NCBI RefSeq assembly: GCF_002009175.1
Contig: NZ_CP018047.1
Span: forward strand, 806,001-870,000
From: Streptomyces niveus
GTDB lineage: Bacteria > Actinomycetota > Actinomycetes > Streptomycetales > Streptomycetaceae
Direction: 5' to 3'
Length of the DNA: 64,000 bases
Below the pieces are notes generated by a model, which was given only the letters and a program-made list of their open reading frames with translations, made no database searches and was not told where the DNA came from. The number at the start of each line of letters is the position of its first letter. Positions within the stretch are counted from its first letter, which is position 1. Shown in pieces: positions 1 to 11,334 of this stretch. The position numbers were made by a program, and so were the translations under genes.

Positions 1-162
1 CGGAGCTTCCGCCGCAACGGCTGGCTGTAGCGGCGACAGCTCGTCGTAACCGAGAAACCGTGGCCCCTGGAGACCCATGAACGCCTGATCGAAAATATGT
101 GCGACCCCTTCACTGGGTACGGTGTACGCTAGCTGCTCGCCGAGCATCACGAGGAGCACTCC

Positions 163-2433
<2,271 letters not shown>

Positions 2434-2454
2434 TCCGGGGCCGTGCCGGGAGGG

Positions 2455-2495
2455 GCCCGGCGCAGTGGCGGCGGCGACCGCGCACTGCGCCGGGC
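2455..2495 (+). terminator. GC-rich hairpin terminator after the UvrA-like gene
   Basis: Perfect 12-bp inverted repeat, GCCCGGCGCAGT (2455-2466) with ACTGCGCCGGGC (2484-2495), 21 nt after the stop codon. There is no T-tract, which is usual for Streptomyces. Confidence 0.7.
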
Positions 2496-2530
2496 TCGCC
2501 CCACGCCTGCCGGGCCCGCACATATATCCG

Positions 2531-2560
2531 TTGGGCCCGCGACGCCCCTACCGGCACAAT
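2531..2560 (+). promoter_or_regulatory. candidate leaderless promoter for the 1128-aa gene
   Basis: TTGGGC (2531-2536), an 18-nt spacer and CACAAT (2555-2560) resemble a housekeeping promoter. The -10 element ends only 7 nt before the ATG at 2568 and no Shine-Dalgarno sequence precedes that ATG. Transcription would therefore begin at or next to the start codon, giving a leaderless mRNA, which is common in Streptomyces. This is inferred from spacing only. Confidence 0.4.
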
Positions 2561-2567
2561 CACGGTC

Positions 2568-5500
2568 ATGTCACTCACGGTCGACCGTCTGCTTGTCGCA
2601 CTCGAACCGCTGTCGTACCCGGATCGCCTCAAGCACCTTGCCCACAGCGCCCGTTCGCTCCACCCGACCGACGAACTACCTTCCCTGGTGGCCGAGTTGG
2701 CAGGGCGCGGTACCTACGAGCGGCGGCTCGCGACGTTTGCCGCGCTCGTCGGGCGGCACATCGGTTTCCTGGCGGAGCGGCTGACCGACCGGGACCCGGT
2801 GGTCCGGGCGTACGCGATGCGGGCCGCCCGCACGCTGCCGCTGCCGGACGCGGCGATCGAGGCGGCGTACGAGGACGCCTCGGCCGACACACGGCAGCGG
2901 CTGGGCGAGGTCGTGCTGGCGAGCGGACGTACGGCGCTGGCCGAGCGCCTGGTCCCGAGGCTGCGCGAGCAGTGGGGTGATCACACGGCCGCCAAGCTGC
3001 TGCCCGTCTGCTCGGCGGAGTTCGTGGCGGCGGCCCTGCCCGAACTCTCCTACGCGCTCGACTCCTGGACCCGGATCGGCCTCAACTTCCCCGACCAGGT
3101 GCTCGACCACGCCGAGCGTGACCTCGCGGCCCGCCCGCGCGCCGAACGCGACACCTCCTGGCACCGGTACGCGGAAGGGGTGGCCGCGGCCGTCTCCGCC
3201 CGCGCCGAGCGGGTGCTGTCGATGCTGGAGCGGCACCGGCCCGATGTACTGCCCGCGGCTCTGGTCCCGCGGTTGAACGAGTTCGTGGCCGTCGACGCGG
3301 AGCGCACCGTACGGCTGCTGATCCCGGCGGACGGGGTCGGGCAGTCGTACCCGCCGCTTCCGTCGGCCTCCGTCCTGCGGCGGATCGTGCGGGCCGACCC
3401 TCCCTCGCTGCCCGCGCTGGGCCGCCACTGGATCGGCCGCGCGCACTTCGCCGTGCTGCTGAGGGCGCTGCCGCCGCACCGCCGGAGCGACTTCCTGGAC
3501 CTGGCGACGGCCGGTGTGGAGAGCAGGGACGCCGACGACGTGCTGCCGGTGCTCGGCCTGCTGCCGCGTGAGCGCCGCTGGGCCGAGGCCCGCCGGTGGG
3601 CGGCCCAGCGGCGCGAGACAGGCGGCTCCTGGCATGAGGTCCTGGAGCTGGTCGCGTACGGTCCGGTCGCCGAGGCGCGTGCCGAACTGCTCGCGGGGAC
3701 CCGCCGCCCGGACGCGAGTGACCGTGCGCGTGCCTGGCCGCTGCTGATCGTCAACGCCGCGCGCACGCGTGACCGCGGGTGCGTGCGGGAGGTGTTGACC
3801 GAGCTGCTGCGGCTGCGCAACGAACAGGATCCGGTGCGCTGCGCCGCCCTCGGCGCGCTCAAGGATGTGCGCCCCGATCTGTTCACGGCCGACTCCACGC
3901 CGCAACTGGACCGGATCCTCCAGGACGCCCTGGAGGCGCGGGACATCTCCCACGACACTAGGGAGGCGGTCCGGAGCCTGGCCGTCGCCCTGCTGCGTGA
4001 GAACGCGGCGGACGGCGAACAGGCCCTGATCGCCTGGTCGTTGGGCGCGCTGGAGCGTATCGCGGCGAATGTCGGGGTGGGGTATCTCGGCCCGCTCGAC
4101 CGTGTGCTGCGGCGCGGCCAGGAGCATCAGGTGCTCGACGCGCTGCGCCCGTGGCTGGACGCGGCGATGGACAAGGGCGACTATCAGCTGCTGTTCACGC
4201 TGACCGGTTCGCTCGGCAGGCGGGCCCACCGGATGCCGGTGCTCCAGGGGCTGCTCGAAGAGGCCCTCAGGTACGGCGACGACAGCGCGTTCGCGACGGC
4301 CGCGAGGTACTGGCTGGAGCCGCCTTCGGGCCGGGACGAGCGGGTGGCAAGGATTCTGGAGCTCGAACCCTCGGCGGCGGTACTCGCCCCGGTGGAGAGG
4401 GTTCTGACGGAGCGTCGGACCGATCTCCTGGACGTGCTGCTCGGCGGGCCGCCGCCGTACGGCCGCTTCCTCAAGCGTGGCACGCGTCAGACGCTGCCCG
4501 AACTCCGTTGCGCCGCACGCTGGTTGCCGCGCCAGCAGGCGGCGGCGGGCGCGATGGCCGCCGGGGCGGCCGACGACCGGTCGCAGCCGCTCCACCGCCG
4601 GGCCGCGGCGATCCGGGCCGCCGCGGCGGTCCCGGAGCACGGGCGCGCGCTCGCCCTGCGGTACGCCGAATCCACGGACGTGGTGCTGGCCGAGGCCGCG
4701 CTGGCCGCGCTCGTGTGGGCGGATCAGCCGCAGGACGCGCTTCCCGTGCTGCTGGCCCACGTCGGTGACGACCGCGCTCGGGTCGCCGTGCACGCCGCGG
4801 CGCGCGCCGCGCGCTTCGCCGCGCCCTCCCGGCTCGCCGAGCAGCTGGGCGCGGTGCTGACCGCCGACGAGGGCGTGAAGGTGACGAGCCGTAAGGAGGC
4901 GGTACGGCTGGCGGCCACGCGTCTGCCGCTCCCCCGCGCCGCGGCTCTGCTCGCCGCGGCCTTCGCCGTGCCGCCCCGCCACCCCGACGTACAGGCGACG
5001 GTGGTGGCCTTCTCGGCGGAACTGCTCTCCGAGGAGCGGACGTGGTCGCTGCTCACGGCGGCGACCGAGGGTCCGCCGCAGGTGCTCCACGCGGTCGTAC
5101 GGCCCGCCGCCTGGTCCCTGCCGGAGACCCACCGGCCCCGCTACGCCCGTCTGGTGGGACACGTGAGCCGCTCGGCGGACCCGGAGGCGGCGACGGCCGG
5201 ACTGCGTGTGCTCCCCCTGTGGGCGCGGTACGCCCCCGACGTGGTGGACGGCCTGTCCGAGCGGGTCACCGGCCTCGGCGAGGGGGCCGGGACGCGCGCC
5301 GTCTGGCGGGCCGCCGTGACGGCGATCGCCCGGCTGGCCGTCTCCGGCCTGCCGCACCCCGTCGGCGGCGCGGCGCCGGGGAACCCGCTGCACGACGCGC
5401 TGACCGCGCTGCTCCCCGCGATCGCGGCGGGCGAGCCGGACGCCCCGGAGGACCGGGACCTCCCGGCCCGGCAGCGGGCGCTCGCGCTCCTGCGGGCCCT

Positions 5501-5954
5501 GCCGGACCGGCCGGGTCGCGAGATACATCAGGTGCTGGAGGCGGTGGCGGCGCTGCTCGCCGACGAACCGTCACTCGCCGGGGCCCGCGCGGACGTGCTC
5601 CGCGCCCTTGTGGACCCGGACGCGGACCTTCCCGAACTCACCGCGCGACTCCGGGACTTGGCGGCCAACGCGACCGGCCGCCCCGCCCTCGCGGCGGCAA
5701 CGGCGTACCAACTGCGCGGCCGGTTCGGCTCGGGTCCTCTGCCGTCCGACCCCTCGACGGTCCTGACCGCCGCGACCGGGCTGACCACCACGGACGACCC
5801 GGCCACCGGACTGCTGGCCGTCGCCCTGGTCTCCGCCACGGGCAACCGCCTCGGCTGGCCCACCGACTGGCGCACAGCTCTGCGCGCGCTCCGTCGCCAC
5901 CCGTCACCGGACGTACGGGACGCGGCGCTGGGGGTGGTCCTCCGTACGGAGTGA
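2568..5954 (+). CDS. large alpha-solenoid (HEAT-like) protein of unknown function
   Basis: 1128 aa of Ala/Leu/Arg-rich helical sequence with no signal peptide, membrane segment or recognisable catalytic motif. Recurrent helical pairs such as DPVVRAYAMRAART near residue 75 and DDRARVAVHAAARAARFA near 730 look like HEAT/ARM repeats, so a cytosolic scaffold or protein-binding role is likely. Coding is supported by unbroken length and strong third-position GC bias on this strand; the long reverse-strand frame opposite is a shadow. It is flanked by terminators on both sides and appears monocistronic. No specific function is assigned. The ATG at 2568 has no SD and seems leaderless. Confidence 0.85.
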   Translation: MSLTVDRLLVALEPLSYPDRLKHLAHSARSLHPTDELPSLVAELAGRGTYERRLATFAALVGRHIGFLAERLTDRDPVVRAYAMRAARTLPLPDAAIEAAYEDASADTRQRLGEVVLASGRTALAERLVPRLREQWGDHTAAKLLPVCSAEFVAAALPELSYALDSWTRIGLNFPDQVLDHAERDLAARPRAERDTSWHRYAEGVAAAVSARAERVLSMLERHRPDVLPAALVPRLNEFVAVDAERTVRLLIPADGVGQSYPPLPSASVLRRIVRADPPSLPALGRHWIGRAHFAVLLRALPPHRRSDFLDLATAGVESRDADDVLPVLGLLPRERRWAEARRWAAQRRETGGSWHEVLELVAYGPVAEARAELLAGTRRPDASDRARAWPLLIVNAARTRDRGCVREVLTELLRLRNEQDPVRCAALGALKDVRPDLFTADSTPQLDRILQDALEARDISHDTREAVRSLAVALLRENAADGEQALIAWSLGALERIAANVGVGYLGPLDRVLRRGQEHQVLDALRPWLDAAMDKGDYQLLFTLTGSLGRRAHRMPVLQGLLEEALRYGDDSAFATAARYWLEPPSGRDERVARILELEPSAAVLAPVERVLTERRTDLLDVLLGGPPPYGRFLKRGTRQTLPELRCAARWLPRQQAAAGAMAAGAADDRSQPLHRRAAAIRAAAAVPEHGRALALRYAESTDVVLAEAALAALVWADQPQDALPVLLAHVGDDRARVAVHAAARAARFAAPSRLAEQLGAVLTADEGVKVTSRKEAVRLAATRLPLPRAAALLAAAFAVPPRHPDVQATVVAFSAELLSEERTWSLLTAATEGPPQVLHAVVRPAAWSLPETHRPRYARLVGHVSRSADPEAATAGLRVLPLWARYAPDVVDGLSERVTGLGEGAGTRAVWRAAVTAIARLAVSGLPHPVGGAAPGNPLHDALTALLPAIAAGEPDAPEDRDLPARQRALALLRALPDRPGREIHQVLEAVAALLADEPSLAGARADVLRALVDPDADLPELTARLRDLAANATGRPALAAATAYQLRGRFGSGPLPSDPSTVLTAATGLTTTDDPATGLLAVALVSATGNRLGWPTDWRTALRALRRHPSPDVRDAALGVVLRTE

Positions 5955-5974
5955 GCGGTTGTACGCGCGGTTCG

Positions 5975-6007
5975 CCCCGTGGGCCGGCACGGCACCGGCC
6001 CACGGGG
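5975..6007 (+). terminator. hairpin terminator after the 1128-aa gene
   Basis: Perfect 13-bp stem, CCCCGTGGGCCGG (5975-5987) with CCGGCCCACGGGG (5995-6007) and a 7-nt loop, 20 nt downstream of the stop codon. It is GC-only with no T-tract. Confidence 0.7.
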
Positions 6008-6546
6008 TGTCCTGCCGATCAGGCCGGATCAGGGGGCGCCCGCCGAGCAGCGGTTGACGTCCCGCGTTGACGTCGTGGATCGCAAGGCGCAGGGGGCACC
6101 TCCCGGTGCCCTTGGGGGGGCTACGGGGGTAGCGCAGCACCAGGCACCGCGCGACTCCGGCAAGACCGGGCAAGACACCCCCTGGGGCGTGCCCGCGAAG
6201 TAGCGCCGCCCGCCCGCAGGGCGAGCCCGCGCCGGCTGATGACCCGGCTGGTGCGATGCATCGCGCGGCGGAGGATCGGCCTTGCGGTGCACCTGCCCTA
6301 CTCGACCCACCCCGGCCCCGACGCCGAGGTGCCGTGCCAGGCATCTTGCGGCGCGTCCGCGAACTGGCGCCGCCCGCCCGCAGGGCTGGCCCGCCCTCGC
6401 CGCGCAGCGGCTGATCACTCGGCTGGTGCGGCGCACCGCGCGGCGGGGGGTCGGCCTTGTGGATGGACCGGCCGGGGTCGTACCAGGCGTCGCGGGTCAG
6501 GCGGGACTTCGCGGAGCCGCCCAAGGGCGGTCCGCAGGGATCGTCC
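6008..6546. repeat. non-coding region with a direct repeat and hairpins
   Basis: About 540 bp between the convergent 1128-aa gene and the oxidoreductase with no convincing gene; the frames here have no start signals or protein-like composition. It holds a degenerate direct duplication of 80-90 bp: copy A 6203-6284 and copy B 6367-6459, offset 164 bp. The copies share the identical 20-mer GCGCCGCCCGCCCGCAGGGC (6203 and 6367), then CGGCTGAT, CGGCTGGTGCG and TCGGCCTTG in the same order. GTTGACGTC also occurs twice (6053 and 6066), and GGGCACC/GGTGCCC (6094-6111) forms a small hairpin. It looks like decayed dispersed-repeat sequence of the kind seen between Streptomyces genes. Confidence 0.6.
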
Positions 6547-7977
6547 TCAGGCGTCGCGGTACGCCTCCAGCAGTCGCAGCCAGACCTCGCTGATCGTCGG
6601 GTAGGACGGGACCGCGTGCCACAGGCGGGAGATCGGGACCTCGCCGGCGACCGCCACCGTGGCCGAGTGGAGCAGTTCGCCGACCCCGGGGCCCACGAAG
6701 GTCACTCCCCGCAGGATCTCGCTGTCCAGGTCCACGATCATCCGGGCGCGGCCCCGGTAGCCCTCCGCGTACAGGCTCGCGCCCGCGACATTGCCGATCT
6801 CGTAGTCGACCGCGCGGACCCGGTGGCCCGCCTGCTCGGCCTCCTTGAGGCTGAGGCCGACCGAGGCGGCCTCCGGCTCGGTGAAGACGACCTGGGGGAC
6901 CGCGGCGTGGTCGGCCGTCGCCGCGTGGGCTCCCCAGCGGTCGCTCTCCAGCAGGGGGACTCCCTGGGCCCTGGCCCCGATGGCGGCGCCCGCGATGCGG
7001 GCCTGGTACTTGCCCTGGTGGGTGAGGAGCGCGCGGTGGTTGACGTCGCCCACCGCGTAGAGCCAGTCGCTGCCCTCGACCCGGCAGCTGTCGTCGACCG
7101 TCAGCCAGCCCGCCTTCAGCCCCACGGTGTCGAGCCCGATGTCCGAGGTGCGGGGCGCCCGGCCGGTCGCGAAGAGGATCTCGTCCGCCTCGATCCGCTC
7201 GCCGTTGTCGAGGACCACCGTGACCGGTCCGCTGCCGCCGTCGCGCTCGACCGAGGCGGCGGAGACTCCCGTACGTACGGAGGCGCCCGCTTCGGTCAGT
7301 GAGTCGGCGACGAGTTCTCCTACGAAGGGCTCCATACGGGGCAGCAGACCGTCGCCCCGTACAAGGAGTGTGACGTCAGAGCCGAATCCTTGGTAGGCGG
7401 TGGCCATCTCGACGCCGACCACTCCCCCGCCCACGACCACGAGCCGGTCCGGCACGCTCCGGGAGCTGGTCGCCTCTCGGCTCGTCCAGGGCTTGGCGCC
7501 CGCCAGGCCCGGCAGATCGGGCACGATCGCGCTGGTGCCGGTGCAGACGGCGACCGCGTGGCGGGCGGTGAGGACCTGGACGCCGCCCTCGGGGTCGGTG
7601 ACGGTCACCCGCTTCTCGCCGTCGAGCCGGCCGTGGCCCCGGTGGAGCACGGTGCCGGTCGATTCGAGCCAGGCGACCTGGCCGTCGTCCTTCCAGTGCG
7701 AGGTGTACTCGTCGCGGTGCGCGAGGACGGCCGGCACATCGAGCGGGCCCTGTACGGACGGGCTCAGACCGGGCACTCGGCGTGCCTCCGCACGGGCGAT
7801 CACCGGGCGCAGCAGGGCTTTGCTGGGCATGCACGCCCAGTAGGAGCACTCGCCGCCGACCAGCTCGCTCTCGACGATCGCGGCGCTCAGTCCGGCGGCC
7901 CTGACGCGGTCGGCGACGTTCTCCCCGACCGGTCCCGCGCCCAGCACCACGACGTCGTACTCAATGGCTTCCGTCAT
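6547..7977 (-). CDS. FAD/NAD(P)-dependent disulfide oxidoreductase (dihydrolipoamide dehydrogenase-like)
   Basis: 476 aa from the chosen ATG (MTEAIEYD). It has an N-terminal FAD-binding GAGPVG at residue 13 and the redox-active disulfide GGECSYWACMPSK with Cys44 and Cys49 spaced C-X4-C. A second nucleotide site GGGVVGVE sits mid-protein, followed by FATGRAPRT, an AVGDVN motif that contacts FAD, and a C-terminal dimerisation domain. This is the class I pyridine nucleotide-disulfide family (lipoamide dehydrogenase, mercuric reductase, soluble transhydrogenase). The C-terminal HPTxxE pair of true lipoamide dehydrogenase is replaced by SYPTISE, so the substrate is uncertain. An upstream in-frame ATG at 8013 would add 12 residues. 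It is divergent from thioredoxin, which fits thiol redox metabolism, but reduction of that thioredoxin is not implied. Confidence 0.88.
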   Translation of the reverse strand: MTEAIEYDVVVLGAGPVGENVADRVRAAGLSAAIVESELVGGECSYWACMPSKALLRPVIARAEARRVPGLSPSVQGPLDVPAVLAHRDEYTSHWKDDGQVAWLESTGTVLHRGHGRLDGEKRVTVTDPEGGVQVLTARHAVAVCTGTSAIVPDLPGLAGAKPWTSREATSSRSVPDRLVVVGGGVVGVEMATAYQGFGSDVTLLVRGDGLLPRMEPFVGELVADSLTEAGASVRTGVSAASVERDGGSGPVTVVLDNGERIEADEILFATGRAPRTSDIGLDTVGLKAGWLTVDDSCRVEGSDWLYAVGDVNHRALLTHQGKYQARIAGAAIGARAQGVPLLESDRWGAHAATADHAAVPQVVFTEPEAASVGLSLKEAEQAGHRVRAVDYEIGNVAGASLYAEGYRGRARMIVDLDSEILRGVTFVGPGVGELLHSATVAVAGEVPISRLWHAVPSYPTISEVWLRLLEAYRDA

Positions 7978-8106
7978 GGGGACAGTCTGGTGGGATGCCC
8001 GGCGCATGGCCACACGATCTTCGGGAATGGGCCAGGAATACGGCGGTGGTACGCACCGTTGTGCGAGGCGGCTTCATCCGGAGAGAACAGGAAGAGGTAA
8101 CTGGTC

Positions 8107-8526
8107 ATGGCCACTGTGGAACTCACCAAGGAGAACTTCGACCGGACGGTGTCGGAGAACGACTTCATCCTGATCGACTTCTGGGCTTCATGGTGCGGCC
8201 CGTGCCGTCAGTTCGCCCCGGTGTACGAGCAGGCGTCCGAGCGCCACGACGACCTGGTCTTCGCCAAGGTCGACACGGAGGCACAGCAGGAGCTGGCCGC
8301 GGCGTTCGAGATCCGTTCCATCCCGACGCTGATGATCGTCAGGGACAACGTCGCGGTCTTCGCCCAGCCCGGCGCGCTGCCCGAGACGGCCCTGGAGGAC
8401 GTGATCGGGCAGGCACGCGCGCTGGACATGGAAGAGGTCCGCAAGTCGGTCGCCGAGGCGGAGGCCGCCGCGAAGGCGCAGGCGCCGGATGACGGGACCG
8501 GCTCCGGGACCGCCGCGAGCGCGTAG
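8107..8526 (+). CDS. trxA: thioredoxin
   Basis: 139 aa. The active site WCGPC (Cys30, Cys33) follows the typical IDFWASWCGPC strand-turn. The cis-Pro loop SIPTLMIV is present, as are conserved Asp and Phe residues of the fold. It is longer than the usual ~108 aa because of an Ala/Glu-rich C-terminal tail of about 30 residues after the last helix. No signal peptide is present, so it should be cytosolic. It reduces protein disulfides with electrons from thioredoxin reductase, which is not in this window. The ATG at 8107 is preceded by GAAGAGG at a rather long spacing. Streptomyces carry several thioredoxins, so which paralogue this is cannot be decided here. Confidence 0.92.
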   Translation: MATVELTKENFDRTVSENDFILIDFWASWCGPCRQFAPVYEQASERHDDLVFAKVDTEAQQELAAAFEIRSIPTLMIVRDNVAVFAQPGALPETALEDVIGQARALDMEEVRKSVAEAEAAAKAQAPDDGTGSGTAASA

Positions 8527-8551
8527 GGCCGGGGGGCGCGGGGCCCGCGCG

Positions 8552-9754
8552 TCAGCGTTCCAGTACGAGCGCGAGGCCCTGCCCGACACCGATGCAGAGG
8601 GCGGCGAGACCGGTCCCCGAGCCCGCCGCCGCCAGTTGGTGGGCGACGGACCCGGCCAGGCGCGCGCCGGAGGCACCCAGCGGGTGACCGATGGCGATCG
8701 CGCCGCCGCGCGGGTTCACGACGGCGGGGTCCAGCTCCGGCCATTCGGCGAGGCAGCCCAACGACTGGGCGGCGAAGGCCTCGTTGAGTTCGAACGTGGT
8801 GAGGTCGGCGAAGTCCCGGCCCGCCTTCGTCAGAGCGCGGCGCACCGCCTCGACCGGTCCGAGGCCGAAGAGCTGCGGCTCGATGCCGGTGACTGCGGAG
8901 GTCCTGATCCGGGCGAGGGGTTCGCGCCCGGTCGCGCGCAGGCCCGCCTCGTCGACGAGGAGCAGGGCGGCGGCGCCGTCGTTGAGCGGTGAGGCGTTGC
9001 CCGCCGTGACCGTTCCCTCGCCCTCCTTACGGAAGCTGGGCCTGAGCCTGCCGAGGGCTTCGAGGGACGTGTTGTCGCGGACGCCTTCGTCGCGTACGAG
9101 TTCCACTCCCGCGTACGGCACGACCTCCGCGTCGTACAGTCCCTCGCTCCACGCGCGGGCCGCCTTGCGGTGGCTCTCCAGCGCGAACGCGTCCTGTGCC
9201 TCCCTGGTGATCGCGTGTTTGTCGGCGATCAGTTCGGCGCCCTCGCCGAGCGGGACCGTCCATTCGGCGGGCATCGCCGGGTTGGTCATGCGCCAGCCGA
9301 GCGTCGTGGAGTGCAGTTGCTGGTGACCGGCGGGGAAGGCGCGCTCGGGCTTCTGGAGCACCCAGGGGGCGCGCGACATGGACTCGACGCCTCCCGCCAC
9401 GACGATCGACGCGTCGCCGAGCGCGACGGCGCGCGCCGCCTGGATGACCGCTTCGAGCCCCGAGCCGCAGAGCCGGTTGACGGTGACGCCGGGGACGCTC
9501 ACGGGCAGCCCGGCGAGCAGCGCGGCCATGCGCGCGACGTCGCGGTTGTCCTCACCCGCGCCGTTGGCCGCCCCGAGCACCACGTCGTCGATCCTGGCCG
9601 GGTCGAGTTCCGGCGTACGGTCCACGAGCGCGCGTACGACGTGGGCGGCGAGATCGTCCGGCCGTACGGAGGAGAGCGCGCCGCCGAACTTCCCGATCGG
9701 CGTGCGGACGGCGTCGACGACGTAGACGTCGCGAATGGTCAACGGATCGCTCAT
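8552..9754 (-). CDS. thiolase, acetyl-CoA C-acyltransferase (PcaF-like)
   Basis: 400 aa, the full length of the family. The acyl-accepting Cys96 lies in VNRLCGSG. NEAFA, GGAIAIGHPLGASG (His357) and CIGVGQG (Cys387, the proton-transfer cysteine) are all present, so it should be active. The N-terminal VDAVRTPIGKFGG and the TLGWRMTNP segment resemble 3-oxoadipyl-CoA thiolases (PcaF), but no other beta-ketoadipate gene adjoins it. A general degradative 3-ketoacyl-CoA thiolase is therefore equally possible. The start is supported by an AGGGGAGAG run 5-6 nt upstream. It is convergent with thioredoxin across 25 bp. Confidence 0.92.
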   Translation of the reverse strand: MSDPLTIRDVYVVDAVRTPIGKFGGALSSVRPDDLAAHVVRALVDRTPELDPARIDDVVLGAANGAGEDNRDVARMAALLAGLPVSVPGVTVNRLCGSGLEAVIQAARAVALGDASIVVAGGVESMSRAPWVLQKPERAFPAGHQQLHSTTLGWRMTNPAMPAEWTVPLGEGAELIADKHAITREAQDAFALESHRKAARAWSEGLYDAEVVPYAGVELVRDEGVRDNTSLEALGRLRPSFRKEGEGTVTAGNASPLNDGAAALLLVDEAGLRATGREPLARIRTSAVTGIEPQLFGLGPVEAVRRALTKAGRDFADLTTFELNEAFAAQSLGCLAEWPELDPAVVNPRGGAIAIGHPLGASGARLAGSVAHQLAAAGSGTGLAALCIGVGQGLALVLER

Positions 9755-9865
9755 CGGCTCTCTCCCCTTCGGTCGGCTGTTCGCTCGCGCACTCTTTCAT
9801 GGGAGGCGCGCGGAGAGTCGGGGGGAGTCGCAGGACGTCGCGGGGAGCGTCTGCGGGCCGGCCGG

Positions 9866-10183
9866 TCAACGCGTGTGAGGCTCCGCGACACCGGGCGTGT
9901 CCGGGCCCGCTGGGGCGTCCACGACGCGCGCCGACAGCCCGTAGTCCACCTCGTAGCCGTCGATCAGCAGACCTTCGACGGTGCGGGTCTCCGGGTCGAT
10001 GTCCGCGACCATGCCGCCGCCCTCGTAGTGCGGGTAGCCGGACTCACCGGTCTCCCCCGTCGCCTCCACCACGGCGGAGCGCAGGGCGGTCGCCGCGTCC
10101 GGCGGGCCCGAGCGGCCGTCGACGTGCTCCGGCACCAGCAGGATCTCGAAGCGCCGCGGATATGGGTGCCAATGAGTGCTCAT
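9866..10183 (-). CDS. small conserved-looking protein of unknown function
   Basis: 105 aa beginning MSTHWHPYPRRFEI. No membrane segment, signal or known motif is visible; it is acidic and soluble-looking. The frame stays open further upstream (to 10975), but that part is antisense to the LacI gene and reads as arginine-rich shadow. The ATG at 10183 is therefore preferred. TAGCGT ends 7 nt before this ATG and no SD is visible, so the message may be leaderless. It lies between the thiolase and LacI genes on the same strand. I do not recognise a family. Confidence 0.6.
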   Translation of the reverse strand: MSTHWHPYPRRFEILLVPEHVDGRSGPPDAATALRSAVVEATGETGESGYPHYEGGGMVADIDPETRTVEGLLIDGYEVDYGLSARVVDAPAGPDTPGVAEPHTR

Positions 10184-10236
10184 GCTGGTGACGCTAGACA
10201 ACCGCCGGAGGCCGCGCATGTCGTCCGGGGGGCGCG

Positions 10237-11334
10237 TCAGGTCGACTCGCGCCGTACCGCCCGCGCCCCCATCAGATCGTGCCGTTCCGGTTCCCCGCCG
10301 GGATCGCGCACCACGCGGTCGACCAGGGCCGCCAGCCGCTGCCCGGTGACGAGGTCGATCCGCACGGTGGAGAGGCGGGGCCGCAGCAGCCTGCCGAGCA
10401 GCAGGTCGTCCGCGCCGAGCACCGCCGTGTCGCCGGGGACGGCGATTCCGGCGTCCTGGAGCGCCCGCATCAGGAGCATCGCGTACTCGTCGTTGTAGGC
10501 GTAGACCGCGTCGAGTCCGAGACCGTCCCAGCGGGCGGCGAGCCGGGCCGCCGACTCCTCCGTGTAGGACAGTGGCAGCGGTTCGACGTGTGCGCCGGTG
10601 GACGACGCCGTGACGGCGGCCCGGGCGCCGGCGAGCCTGGGTTCCGAGAAGAGGTCGAGACCCGGCTCCTCGGGCATCACCACGCCGATCCGGCGGCGTC
10701 CGCGCTCCAGCAGGTGCTCGACGGCGCGGCCGCCGATCTCGCGCTGGTCCATGACCAGGGCGTGCGCGCCCTCGACCCGGCGCGGGCCGAGCGTGATGAC
10801 GGCTTTCGCGCCGGAGCGCTTGAGTATCTCCACTCCTTGCGGGGTGAGTGCGATCTCGCCGAGGGAGACGACGGCGACGGGGCGCAGTTCCGCCCAGGCG
10901 CGCGCCGCCTCGTCGCCGTCGAGGCCGAGGCTGCCGTACTGGACGACGGTGTAGTCCAACCGCCGCAGCGCCCACTGGAGTTCGTCGAGGAAGCGGCTGT
11001 AGAGGGGGCCGACGGGGACGTGCGCGGTGGGGAGCAGGACAATTCTGGTGTGTCCCGCGCGCAGGCTGCGCGCGGCGGCGTGGGGGACGTACGCCAGCTC
11101 CTCGGCGGCCTCGCGGACCTTGCGGCGGGTGGGCTCGCTGATCCGTACGGCGGAGGTGTTGTTGAGGACGTACGAGACGGTGGCCCGGGAGACTCCGGCC
11201 AGGCGGGCGACGTCGGCGCTGGTGGGGACGGGAGGGCCGGCTGTGCGGCGGGGACGTTCGGCGGGCGGTTCGGACCGCCGCGGGGAGGGCTGTGGGGACG
11301 ACTGCGGGGAGGACTGTTCAGGTAACTGGCTCAT
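10237..11334 (-). CDS. LacI-family transcriptional regulator
   Basis: 365 aa from the ATG at 11334 (MSQLPEQS); in-frame ATGs lie upstream at 11346 and beyond. A long Ser/Pro/Arg-rich N-terminal extension precedes the helix-turn-helix SADVARLAGVSRATVSYVLN. A hinge helix RSLRAGHTRIV and a periplasmic-binding-like effector domain follow (VLGADDLLLGRLLRPRLSTV near the end). The ~35-residue extension before the HTH is unusual but frequent in Streptomyces homologues. The target is unknown. It is divergent from an alpha/beta hydrolase across 114 bp, which makes that hydrolase and the regulator itself the first candidates for control. Confidence 0.88.
   Translation of the reverse strand: MSQLPEQSSPQSSPQPSPRRSEPPAERPRRTAGPPVPTSADVARLAGVSRATVSYVLNNTSAVRISEPTRRKVREAAEELAYVPHAAARSLRAGHTRIVLLPTAHVPVGPLYSRFLDELQWALRRLDYTVVQYGSLGLDGDEAARAWAELRPVAVVSLGEIALTPQGVEILKRSGAKAVITLGPRRVEGAHALVMDQREIGGRAVEHLLERGRRRIGVVMPEEPGLDLFSEPRLAGARAAVTASSTGAHVEPLPLSYTEESAARLAARWDGLGLDAVYAYNDEYAMLLMRALQDAGIAVPGDTAVLGADDLLLGRLLRPRLSTVRIDLVTGQRLAALVDRVVRDPGGEPERHDLMGARAVRREST

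Noticed and set aside
1..147. A minus-strand frame open to the window edge, ATG at 147 (MLGEQLAYTVPSEG...).
   Set aside because: Its third-position GC is low for this genome, only 15 bp separate it from the UvrA-like GTG, and it overlaps the region that must hold that gene's promoter. It could be the start of a divergent gene but cannot be supported.
2676..5528. A 950-residue reverse-strand frame opposite the 1128-aa gene.
   Set aside because: It is Arg/Gly/Pro/Gln-rich, the mirror of the real coding frame in high-GC DNA, with no start signal or motif.
5904..6524. Several frames of 60-200 codons in the repeat region.
   Set aside because: They contain repeat copies, lack SD sequences, and have Arg/Pro/Gly composition of non-coding GC-rich DNA.
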